A stretch of DNA of 7,197 nucleotides from Clostridiales bacterium. Its GTDB lineage: Bacteria > Bacillota > Clostridia > Christensenellales > Aristaeellaceae. Shown piece by piece: positions 1 through 5,187 of this stretch (position 1 is its first letter; every line of letters begins with the position of its first letter). The position numbers were made by a program, and so were the translations under genes. The notes under the pieces are model-generated. The model was not told the origin of the DNA. It worked only from the letters and a program-made list of their open reading frames with translations, and did not search any database. The DNA lies in contig JALFHA010000205.1 of assembly GCA_022776785.1 (NCBI GenBank), positions 1-7,197 on the forward strand. Reading direction: 5' to 3'.

Positions 1-190
1 CGACTGCTGGGCGAAGCTCTACTGCTCCGGCGGCTGCGCGGCCAACGCCTACCACGCGACAGGCAGCATCCGCGGCGTATACGCGCCGGGCTGCGAGCTG
101 TTCCGCAAGCGCATCGAGTGCGCCATCATGATGAAGGTCGCCGAGGATGCGGACAGGGACGCCAGCGCCCCGCAGGGCGAACACGTATGA
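1..190 (+). CDS. scfB: Radical SAM/SPASM protein, C-terminal end; probable SCIFF peptide maturase (5' truncated)
   Basis: Only the last 62 codons are present, read in frame from base 2 to a TGA at 188-190. Cysteines fall at fragment residues 2, 8, 12, 31 and 40. The C-X5-C-X3-C spacing (with CSGGC at 8-12) is the end of the SPASM auxiliary-cluster motif CX2CX5CX3C, whose first Cys would lie just upstream of the window; Cys31 fits the final ligand. The tail around GCELFRKRIECAIMMK resembles, from memory, the C terminus of the SCIFF (six-cysteine peptide) maturases of Clostridia. These are radical SAM enzymes that install Cys-to-Thr-type thioether crosslinks in a small ribosomal precursor peptide. 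The catalytic CX3CX2C domain and the precursor gene, normally just upstream, are outside the window. The stop codon overlaps the next start (ATGA), so the two genes are probably co-translated. It could instead be another SPASM maturase; membership of the SPASM group is firmer than the exact subfamily. Confidence 0.75.
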   Translation, partial: DCWAKLYCSGGCAANAYHATGSIRGVYAPGCELFRKRIECAIMMKVAEDADRDASAPQGEHV

Positions 191-1527
191 ACACGCCCAT
201 CGCCGATTTTGTGAGGCGATACGCCGCCGCGGGCGTCTCCCGGCTGCACATGCCCGGCCACAAGGGCCGCTCCTTTCTGGGCTGCGAGGCGCTGGACATC
301 ACGGAGATTGCCGGAGCCGACGCACTCTATGAGGCAGACGGCATCATCGACGAAAGCGAGCGAAACGCCGCCGCGCTCTTTGGCTCCGCGCGCACCGTCT
401 ATTCGACGGAGGGCTCCAGCCAGTGCATCCGCGCGATGCTGCGCCTGTGCCTGTCAGAAAGGGCATCAGGCGATGGCCGTCCCGTCGTCATCGCCGCGCG
501 CAACGTGCACAAGGCGTTTATCACCGCCTGCGCCCTGCTGGACATCGATGTCTGCTGGCTCTGGCCGGAGGGGGAGCGCACGTCGCTGTGCGCCTGCCCC
601 GTCTCCGCGCAGACGCTTGCGCGCACGCTCGATGCGCTGAGCGCCCCGCCCGCCGCCGTCTACATCACCAGCCCGGACTATCTGGGCAATGAGGCGGACG
701 TCGCCGCGCTGGCCGCCGTCTGCCATGCGCGCGGCGTTCCGCTGGCTGTGGACAACGCGCACGGCGCATACCTGCGCTTTCTCGCTTCCTCGCGCCATCC
801 GCTCGACCTCGGTGCCGACCTGTGCTGCGATTCCGCGCACAAGACGCTGCCTGTGCTCACCGGCGGCGCGTATCTGCACATCGCCCGGCACGCGCCCGCA
901 TATATGGCCGAAAACGCCAAACATGCGATGGCGCTCTTCGGCTCGACGAGCCCCTCCTACCTGACGCTGGCTTCGCTCGACCTGTGCAACGCGACTCTCG
1001 CGGAGGATTACGCCGCCCGCCTTGAGCAGACCGTGGGACGGCTGTCGCGACTGCGCCATGAGCTGAATGCACGCGGCTGGCAGACGCTTCCCTCCGACCC
1101 GCTCAAGGTGACGATTGACGCCTTCTCCGGCGGGCTGACGGGCGCACAGCTTGCCGGTCGCCTGCGCGCAGGCGGCGTGGAATGCGAGTATGCCGACGAG
1201 CGCTGGCTCGTGCTGATGGCGACGCCCGAGAACACGGAGGCCGATCTTGCGCGCGTCCTCAGCGCCTGCGGACAGCCGGGCAAGCCGATAGTCTGCCCTC
1301 CGCTGCCGGTCGTGCGCGCGATACGCGCCTGCTCCATCCGCGAGGCCATGCTCGCCCCGCAGGAGCTTCTTCCCGCCGCACAGAGCCTTGGCCGCATCTG
1401 CGGCGCGCCGACCGTCGCCTGCCCCCCGGCGGTTCCCGTCGCCGTATCGGGTGAAGTCATCACAGAGGAAGCCCTCCGTGTCTTTGAGCGCTGCGGCGTA
1501 AGCAGTGTGTCCGTTGTTCGCAAATAA
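187..1527 (+). CDS. PLP-dependent Orn/Lys/Arg decarboxylase family protein
   Basis: Complete 446-residue fold-type I PLP enzyme of the major-domain Orn/Lys/Arg decarboxylase family (Firmicute YaaO/SpeA-like). Visible motifs in order: HMPGHKG (21-27), the PLP-phosphate loop STEGSS (73-78), TSPDYLG (161-167), DNAHGAY (189-195; Asp189 is expected to contact the pyridine nitrogen), and SAHKT (216-220), whose Lys219 should form the Schiff base with PLP. STSPSY (253-258) follows, and the C-terminal domain ends with a CPPAVPV-type segment. Such enzymes decarboxylate basic amino acids to polyamine precursors in the cytosol; arginine, lysine and ornithine cannot be told apart here. The ATG at 187 is chosen because it overlaps the upstream stop codon and starts the conserved N terminus; an in-frame GTG at 118 would add 23 residues coded inside the upstream gene. 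The start has only a weak AGGG-like ribosome site, which fits translational coupling. The protein is a little shorter than the roughly 480 residues of YaaO-type relatives. Function in PLP chemistry is sure, substrate is not. Confidence 0.88.
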   Translation: MNTPIADFVRRYAAAGVSRLHMPGHKGRSFLGCEALDITEIAGADALYEADGIIDESERNAAALFGSARTVYSTEGSSQCIRAMLRLCLSERASGDGRPVVIAARNVHKAFITACALLDIDVCWLWPEGERTSLCACPVSAQTLARTLDALSAPPAAVYITSPDYLGNEADVAALAAVCHARGVPLAVDNAHGAYLRFLASSRHPLDLGADLCCDSAHKTLPVLTGGAYLHIARHAPAYMAENAKHAMALFGSTSPSYLTLASLDLCNATLAEDYAARLEQTVGRLSRLRHELNARGWQTLPSDPLKVTIDAFSGGLTGAQLAGRLRAGGVECEYADERWLVLMATPENTEADLARVLSACGQPGKPIVCPPLPVVRAIRACSIREAMLAPQELLPAAQSLGRICGAPTVACPPAVPVAVSGEVITEEALRVFERCGVSSVSVVRK

Positions 1528-1529
1528 GG

Positions 1530-1578
1530 AAAAAAGAGAGAGCCGACCGCAGCGCGGAAGGCTCTCTCCTTTGTTTTT
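1530..1578. terminator. Bidirectional rho-independent terminator between convergent genes
   Basis: A perfect 9-bp stem pairs GAGAGAGCC (1536-1544) with GGCTCTCTC (1560-1568). An inner 4-bp stem, CCGC/GCGG (1547-1550 with 1554-1557), caps it. On the plus strand it is followed by CTTTGTTTTT (1569-1578); on the minus strand it is followed by six T (complement of 1530-1535). It sits 8 nt after the decarboxylase stop and about 20 nt after the DctM1 stop on the other strand, so it can end both converging transcripts. Confidence 0.88.
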
Positions 1579-1590
1579 GGTTTCTTCGAA

Positions 1591-2955
1591 TCAGCCCATC
1601 AGGTTCGGCAGGAACATGGTGATCTGCGGCACGAAGGTGATGAGCAGCAGCATGACGACCATCACCGCGTACAGCGGCAGCATGTTCACAGAGGTCTTTT
1701 CGATCTTCGTCTTGCCGATGGCGCAGCCGACGAACAGCGCGGAGCCGACAGGCGGTGTGCACAGGCCGATGGCGAGGTTGAAGATCAGCATCGCGCCGAA
1801 GTGAACCGGATCCATGCCAAGCTGCGTGATGCAGATCGGCCCAAGAATCGGGGTCATGATGAGGATGAGCGGCGCCATATCCATCACGCAGCCCAGAACC
1901 AGCAGCAGCACGTTGATGATGAGCAGCAGGATGATGCGGTTGTCGGTGATGCCCACCAGCGCGGCGGTGATCGCCTGCGGGATCTTGAGGGTAGCCATCA
2001 TGCCGGCGAACGCCTTCGCGGAGGCGATGAGCGTCAGCACGATCGCCAGCGTCTTGAGGCTGTTCTTGAGGATGCCGCCCATCGCAGTGATCTTGACATC
2101 GCGGATGACAAAGAACGCGACGACGAACGCATACACGCACGCGATAGCCGCGGCCTCGGTCGCGGTGCAGATGCCCGCAGTCACGCCGCCGATGATGATG
2201 ATCATCGTGCCCAGCGGCAGGATGCCGTCGATGATGACCTTCATTTTCTGCCCCTTGGGCACGCGCTCGGAGACGGGATAGTTGCGCTTCTTAGCAAGCA
2301 CATAGCACTCCACGCTCAGCGCAAGGCCCAGCAGGATGCCCGGAATCGCGCCGCCCATGAACAGCTTGGCGATGGACACGGACGCGATGCCGGAGACGGC
2401 CAGCGCGTAGATGACCATGTTATGGCTAGGCGGAATGAGCACGCCCTGACAGGCGGAGGTGACGGTGATGCCGACGGCGAAGTCGTCATCATAGCCCTGA
2501 TCCTTCATCATCGGGATGAGCATGGTGCCCAGAGAGGAGACGTCGGCCACGGCGGAGCCGGAGATGCCGCCAAAGAGCATCGAGGCCACGCAGTTGACGA
2601 TGGCCAGGCCGCCCGGCAGCCAGCCGACCAGCAGGTTTGCAAAGGCGATCAGGCGGCGGGAGATGCCGCCGCTGCCCATGATTTCACCGGCCAGAATGAA
2701 GAACGGAATCGACAATAGCGAGAACGAGTCCACGCCCTTGACCATATCCGCCACCACGCCGGTGAGCTGGGAAACGGTCGCCTCGATCATGCCCATCTTG
2801 CCCGCAGCAACAATCATCGCGATGTTGGTGCTCTTGTAGATGATGCAGGAGGCGATGGTGGAAATCAGCAGCGAGAAGGATACGGGAACCTTCAGCAGCA
2901 TCAGGACGATAAAGCCGCCCAGAAGCACGATGCTGGCAAGCGTCGTCGTCGTCAT
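1591..2955 (-). CDS. dctM: TRAP transporter large permease subunit DctM (system 1)
   Basis: 454-residue, highly hydrophobic membrane protein of the DctM/SiaM family, the 12-TM-type subunit that carries solute and coupling ion in TRAP transporters. Motifs seen: IPFFILAGEIM (83-93), FGGISGSAVADVSSLG (128-143), VLIPPSHN (172-179), TATEAAA (264-270), GCVMDMAP (355-362), DPVHFG (382-387) and LCTPPVGSALFVG (398-410). The Gly/Ser-rich ISGSAxAD and TPPVG loops lie in the two hairpin regions that, in solved SiaQM structures, line the Na+ and substrate sites. The segment between the first helix and IPFFILAG (about residues 41-74) seems some 15 residues longer than in the classical DctM of Rhodobacter, judged from memory. 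The ATG lies inside the DctQ1 stop (ATGA overlap, 2952-2955), with AAGGAGGG at 2965-2972, 9 nt before it, so translation is coupled to DctQ1. It is the last gene of the operon and is clearly paralogous to DctM2. Confidence 0.95.
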   Translation of the reverse strand: MTTTTLASIVLLGGFIVLMLLKVPVSFSLLISTIASCIIYKSTNIAMIVAAGKMGMIEATVSQLTGVVADMVKGVDSFSLLSIPFFILAGEIMGSGGISRRLIAFANLLVGWLPGGLAIVNCVASMLFGGISGSAVADVSSLGTMLIPMMKDQGYDDDFAVGITVTSACQGVLIPPSHNMVIYALAVSGIASVSIAKLFMGGAIPGILLGLALSVECYVLAKKRNYPVSERVPKGQKMKVIIDGILPLGTMIIIIGGVTAGICTATEAAAIACVYAFVVAFFVIRDVKITAMGGILKNSLKTLAIVLTLIASAKAFAGMMATLKIPQAITAALVGITDNRIILLLIINVLLLVLGCVMDMAPLILIMTPILGPICITQLGMDPVHFGAMLIFNLAIGLCTPPVGSALFVGCAIGKTKIEKTSVNMLPLYAVMVVMLLLITFVPQITMFLPNLMG

Positions 2956-3530
2956 TTGGCAGCTCCCTCCTTCTCTTTGTCCGCCTTCATCATGGCGCGC
3001 GCCTTCTCCATCGGGTCATCCATCACGTCGGAGAAGAAGGTGTCGTGCGGCTTGAGCACGCCGGTCAGGAAGAGAATCGAGTGGAACAGCATGACTGCGC
3101 CGGAAATCGGAATGGAAATGTACTGAACGTAGGTGGGCCAGCGGGTCATGGGCAGCTGGCCGCCCTTCTGCGCCAGCGACAGGCAGTGCTTGCTGCCGAC
3201 CACGATCATGAAGATGGAAATCAGCAGAATCAGCACGTCGCTGAAGACGTCGAGCACCTTGCGGGCCTTGCCGCCCTCGGGCAGACGGTTGTAGAGCACG
3301 CCCACAGACGTATGCAGATGGTCGCGCACGCCCATCGCACAGGCCAGGAACGCGAAGAGAGCGACGAGCACACGCGGAACCTCCTCAGCCCACGAGTTGC
3401 CCGTATTGAACACGAACCGCGCAATCACCGTGTAGGTCACGATCACAACCAGCGCCACCATCGCAATCTGCGCGATGAGCAGCAGGATCGTGCACAGCCA
3501 GTGATCGATCTTGCGCAGGATATTGGCCAT
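2952..3530 (-). CDS. dctQ: TRAP transporter small permease subunit DctQ (system 1)
   Basis: 192-residue small integral membrane protein with four hydrophobic helices (about residues 12-38, 52-68, 94-113 and 134-157). It shows family landmarks: the WAEEVPR segment (47-53) after helix 1, RDHLHTSV (69-76) after helix 2, and a hydrophilic, Lys/Glu-rich cytoplasmic tail. DctQ packs against DctM as a scaffold and helps dock the binding protein. Two in-frame ATGs compete for the start. The first (3534-3536) is only 1 nt from the Shine-Dalgarno AAAGGAG (3538-3544), too close to be used well. The second (3528-3530) has a 7-nt spacing and gives MANILRKIDHW, so it is preferred. The stop overlaps the DctM1 start by 4 nt. 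The gene is separated from DctP1 by a structured spacer of about 300 nt, unusually long inside a TRAP operon. Confidence 0.93.
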   Translation of the reverse strand: MANILRKIDHWLCTILLLIAQIAMVALVVIVTYTVIARFVFNTGNSWAEEVPRVLVALFAFLACAMGVRDHLHTSVGVLYNRLPEGGKARKVLDVFSDVLILLISIFMIVVGSKHCLSLAQKGGQLPMTRWPTYVQYISIPISGAVMLFHSILFLTGVLKPHDTFFSDVMDDPMEKARAMMKADKEKEGAAK

Positions 3531-3537
3531 ACGCATT

Positions 3538-3544
3538 CTCCTTT
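3538..3544 (-). promoter_or_regulatory. Ribosome binding site deciding the DctQ1 start
   Basis: The minus strand reads AAAGGAG, then A-ATG-CGT-ATG. The spacing is 1 nt to the first ATG and 7 nt to the second, so it supports initiation at 3530 rather than 3536. Confidence 0.75.
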
Positions 3545-3576
3545 GTCATGTAAATTCTTCCGCATGGCTTTGGCCT

Positions 3577-3634
3577 CGGACAAGAGCCGCGGGATTTACA
3601 GCACTTTGTCGGTGATGAAGCCGGCATCATGCCG
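3577..3634 (-). repeat. Conserved intergenic leader element, copy 1 (before DctQ1)
   Basis: This 58-nt noncoding segment aligns without gaps to 6261-6318 with 46 identical bases, in the same orientation relative to transcription. In both copies a nearly fixed distance (copies differ by about 3 nt) separates the element from the Shine-Dalgarno of the next gene. This copy contains a perfect odd palindrome, CCGGCAT-C-ATGCCGG (3621-3635), at its 5' end. Shared cores on the minus strand include CGGCATGATGC and GACAAAG. It may be an RNA leader or processing element, or a relic of shared descent or coding sequence; no known family is recognised. Confidence 0.6.
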
Positions 3635-3681
3635 GTTTCTTTGAGGAATCAGTCGTCTCGTTCATGCTCCGGCAACCGGCC

Positions 3682-3737
3682 TTCGGACGAAGCCGCGCGC
3701 CCGGGCGCGCCCGAGCGGGGGACGGCCGCCGTCCGAA
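3682..3737. other. GC-rich nested hairpin with 16-bp perfect palindrome
   Basis: Outer 8-bp arms TTCGGACG (3682-3689) and CGTCCGAA (3730-3737) enclose the perfect 16-nt palindrome GCGCGCCCGGGCGCGC (3695-3710). A competing 6-bp hairpin, GGACGG/CCGTCC (3720-3725 with 3729-3734), uses part of the outer right arm, so the two folds exclude each other. There is no T-run directly after it on either strand, so it is not a standard terminator; mRNA stabilisation or a conformational switch are possible roles. Confidence 0.55.
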
Positions 3738-3778
3738 AGCCGTTCGCCGTTAACAATTCTTAACCTGAAATGAAAGAA

Positions 3779-3809
3779 GGGAGAGGGTGATGCAGTCTCC
3801 CCCTCTCCC
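3779..3809 (-). terminator. Hairpin after DctP1, probable partial terminator
   Basis: A perfect 9-bp stem pairs GGGAGAGGG (3779-3787) with CCCTCTCCC (3801-3809) around a 13-nt loop, about 20 nt beyond the DctP1 stop. Downstream on the minus strand comes TTCTTTCATTTC, T-rich but interrupted. That suggests leaky termination, allowing some read-through into DctQ1-DctM1. A 3' stabilising hairpin for the DctP1 message is the alternative. Confidence 0.65.
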
Positions 3810-3829
3810 CCTTTGCTTCAAAAACTCAA

Positions 3830-4840
3830 TCAGAAGCTCTCGCCGACAGCCTTGATGCCCTCGATGATGTCGGTGTAGGCAGCGCCGAACTCCTCGTACA
3901 GCGGAGCCATCTTGGCCTCGTACTTGGCCTTGGTCTCAGCATCGAGCTCAACGACGTTGCAGCCGGACTCGCGGATGATCTTCTCAGCGGACTCTTCCTT
4001 CTCAGCCCACTTCTGCTTCTCGTACTCCTGGGTCTCCTTGGCGCACTCCTTGATGATGGCGACGTCCTCCTCGGAGAGGATGTTCTCAGCGACGAACTCG
4101 CTCATCAGCAGGATCTCCGGCACGCGGGTGTGCTCGTCGAGCACGTACACCGGGGCGGCCTCGTAGTCGCTCATGTTCTGGTAGGTCGGCCAGTTGTTCT
4201 CAGCGCCGTCCACAACGCCGGTCTGGATGGAGGAGTAAACCTCGTTCGCGCCGATGCCGGTCACGCCGGTGCCGCCCAGCAGGTCGATCATGCGGACCAT
4301 CATCGGGTTGTTCTGCATGCGGATCTTCAGGCCGGTCAGGTCAGCCTCGGCGAAGTTGGCCTTCTCGTAGGCAGCCTGGGTGATGTAGAAGGAACGGGCG
4401 CCAGCCTCGTAGTAGCACAGGCCGATCAGGCCGGAGCCGCTCTCCTGGATGCCCGCCAGCATGGTCTGGCCGATCTCGCCGTCAAGAACCGCCCACATGT
4501 GGTCAGCGTTCTTGTACAGGTACGGGAGCTGGATGGCGTTGATGCTCGGCACGTAGGAGCCAACCGGAGAAGCGGACACGCGGGTGAACGCGATGTCGCC
4601 GCTCTGGAGCTTCTCGATAGCGGTGGTCTCGCCGTCGGCCAGCTGGCTGCCGGAGTAGACCTCGATCTTCACGCGGCCCTCGGTGCGCTCCTCGACGAGG
4701 CGGGCGAACTCACGGTCGGCCAGAGTCGTCGGGTAGCCTTCGGCGTGCGTCTCAGCAAGCTGGAGCACGACTTCCGCGCTGGCAACGGACATCGCGCACA
4801 CGAGCACGAGCGCCAGCACAAGAGCAAGCAGTTTCTTCAT
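3830..4840 (-). CDS. dctP: TRAP transporter substrate-binding protein DctP (system 1)
   Basis: 336-residue extracytoplasmic solute receptor of the DctP family; length is typical. It starts with a type I signal peptide: Lys2-Lys3, a hydrophobic core, and an ASA cleavage site with Glu23 as first mature residue. Cys15 lies within the hydrophobic core after Val14, which does not fit a lipobox, so it is probably not a lipoprotein. Family features: HAEGYPTTLAD (32-42), IAFTRVSASP (83-92), the LKIRM segment (171-175), whose Arg174 fits the invariant Arg that salt-bridges a substrate carboxylate, and DGAENNWPTY (211-220). The long C-terminal helical region is rich in Lys and Glu. Ribosome site GGAGGG at 4849-4854, 8 nt from the ATG. 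It is the first gene of the operon with DctQ1 and DctM1, under a strong promoter. Paralogue of DctP2: 27 of 30 residues are identical over 31-60. Substrate unknown; an organic or sugar acid is likely from the conserved Arg. Confidence 0.94.
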   Translation of the reverse strand: MKKLLALVLALVLVCAMSVASAEVVLQLAETHAEGYPTTLADREFARLVEERTEGRVKIEVYSGSQLADGETTAIEKLQSGDIAFTRVSASPVGSYVPSINAIQLPYLYKNADHMWAVLDGEIGQTMLAGIQESGSGLIGLCYYEAGARSFYITQAAYEKANFAEADLTGLKIRMQNNPMMVRMIDLLGGTGVTGIGANEVYSSIQTGVVDGAENNWPTYQNMSDYEAAPVYVLDEHTRVPEILLMSEFVAENILSEEDVAIIKECAKETQEYEKQKWAEKEESAEKIIRESGCNVVELDAETKAKYEAKMAPLYEEFGAAYTDIIEGIKAVGESF

Positions 4841-4875
4841 GGTAGATTCCCTCCGATTATAAATATTTCTCCAAC

Positions 4876-4897
4876 CGCGCGCTGTGACAAGCGTGCG
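4876..4897 (-). other. Hairpin in the DctP1 5' leader
   Basis: An 8-bp stem with one mismatch (4876-4883 with 4890-4897) closes a 6-nt loop, about 35 nt before the DctP1 start and inside the long leader predicted from the promoter. There is no T-run after it, so it is not a terminator. It might stabilise the message or take part in leader control. Confidence 0.45.
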
Positions 4898-4965
4898 GAA
4901 AGATTCGACACGGTATCAGGATTTCTGTACAATCTGCGCCGCTTTCTTCATAAAACCTTAATACG

Positions 4966-4995
4966 ATTATACTATACGTCCGACGTATTTGTCAA
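4966..4995 (-). promoter_or_regulatory. Sigma-A-type promoter for DctP1-DctQ1-DctM1
   Basis: The minus strand has a perfect -35 TTGACA (4990-4995), an 18-nt spacer, and a perfect -10 TATAAT (4966-4971). Transcription would start near 4959, giving an untranslated leader of about 118 nt before the DctP1 ATG. It lies downstream of the DctP2 terminator, so system 1 is an independent transcription unit. Confidence 0.85.
4974..4988. promoter_or_regulatory. Palindromic operator-like site inside the DctP1 promoter
   Basis: A perfect odd palindrome, ATACGTC-C-GACGTAT, with 7-bp arms fills the spacer between the -35 and -10 boxes. A protein bound here would block RNA polymerase, so a repressor site is the natural reading. 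The GTC-N-GAC core recalls operators of GntR-family (FadR/FCD-type) regulators, which often control uptake of organic and sugar acids; that assignment is inference and no regulator gene lies in the window. Confidence 0.65.
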
Positions 4996-5133
4996 CAACC
5001 CGCCCCTGTTTTGATGCAGATTGTCCGATTTTTTCAGAACATGTCGATTACCATAAATTCCTTTTGGAAAATAGCAAATTTTTCAGGTGGAAATTCCGCC
5101 CTGTTTTGCCGCCGCTGCGCACCGAAGAAACAC

Positions 5134-5164
5134 AAAAAAGCCCGCCTCCCCATCGGAAGGCGGG
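5134..5164 (-). terminator. Rho-independent terminator of DctP2
   Basis: On the minus strand, CCCGCCT (complement of 5158-5164) pairs with AGGCGGG (complement of 5141-5147). The hairpin is followed by one C and then six T (complement of 5134-5139). It lies 23 nt past the DctP2 stop and should end the upstream TRAP transcript before the DctP1 promoter. Confidence 0.88.
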
Positions 5165-5187
5165 AAAATTTTCTATGCGTGTGTCTG

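Larger units (their letters stand above)
3537..3829 (-). other. Long structured intergenic spacer between DctP1 and DctQ1
   Basis: About 293 nt without a convincing gene. In the order of transcription it holds an attenuator-like hairpin (3779-3809), an imperfect 16-nt palindrome GTTAACAATTCTTAAC (3749-3764), a very GC-rich hairpin block (3669-3739), the conserved leader element (3577-3634) and the DctQ1 ribosome site. No clear promoter is seen in it. Expected effect, by inference: transcription is partly stopped, or the mRNA is cut, after DctP1. This would let the binding protein be made in excess over the membrane subunits, as usual for binding-protein-dependent transporters. Confidence 0.6.
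4841..5187 (-). other. Intergenic region between DctP2 and DctP1
   Basis: These 347 nt hold, in transcription order: the DctP2 terminator (5134-5164), an AT-rich stretch, the DctP1 promoter and operator-like palindrome (4966-4995), and a leader of about 118 nt with an 8-bp hairpin. A near-direct repeat flanks the AT-rich stretch: CGCCCCTGTTTTG at 5001-5013 and CGCCCTGTTTTG at 5097-5108. A tiny frame, MKKAAQIVQKS (4951 down to 4916), could be a leader peptide, but it would start only about 8 nt after the predicted transcription start. No larger gene is supported. Confidence 0.6.

Noticed and set aside
118..186. GTG start giving 23 extra residues to the decarboxylase
   Set aside because: The extra part lies inside the maturase gene, resembles nothing in the family, and the ATG at 187 has the typical stop-start overlap.
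1801..3644. Plus-strand open frames 1801-2718 and 3045-3644
   Set aside because: Antisense shadows of DctM1 and DctQ1 in a GC-rich genome; compositions rich in His, Asp and Arg with no domain resemblance.
3710..3728. G-quadruplex in the G-rich run of the DctP1-DctQ1 spacer
   Set aside because: Only one run of five G is present, without the four G-tracts needed; nested hairpins explain the GC-rich block better.
3831..4840. Assigning a specific substrate (hexuronate, sialate or C4-dicarboxylate) to the TRAP systems
   Set aside because: The conserved Arg indicates a carboxylate, and no catabolic genes are in the window to narrow it; naming a substrate would be a guess.
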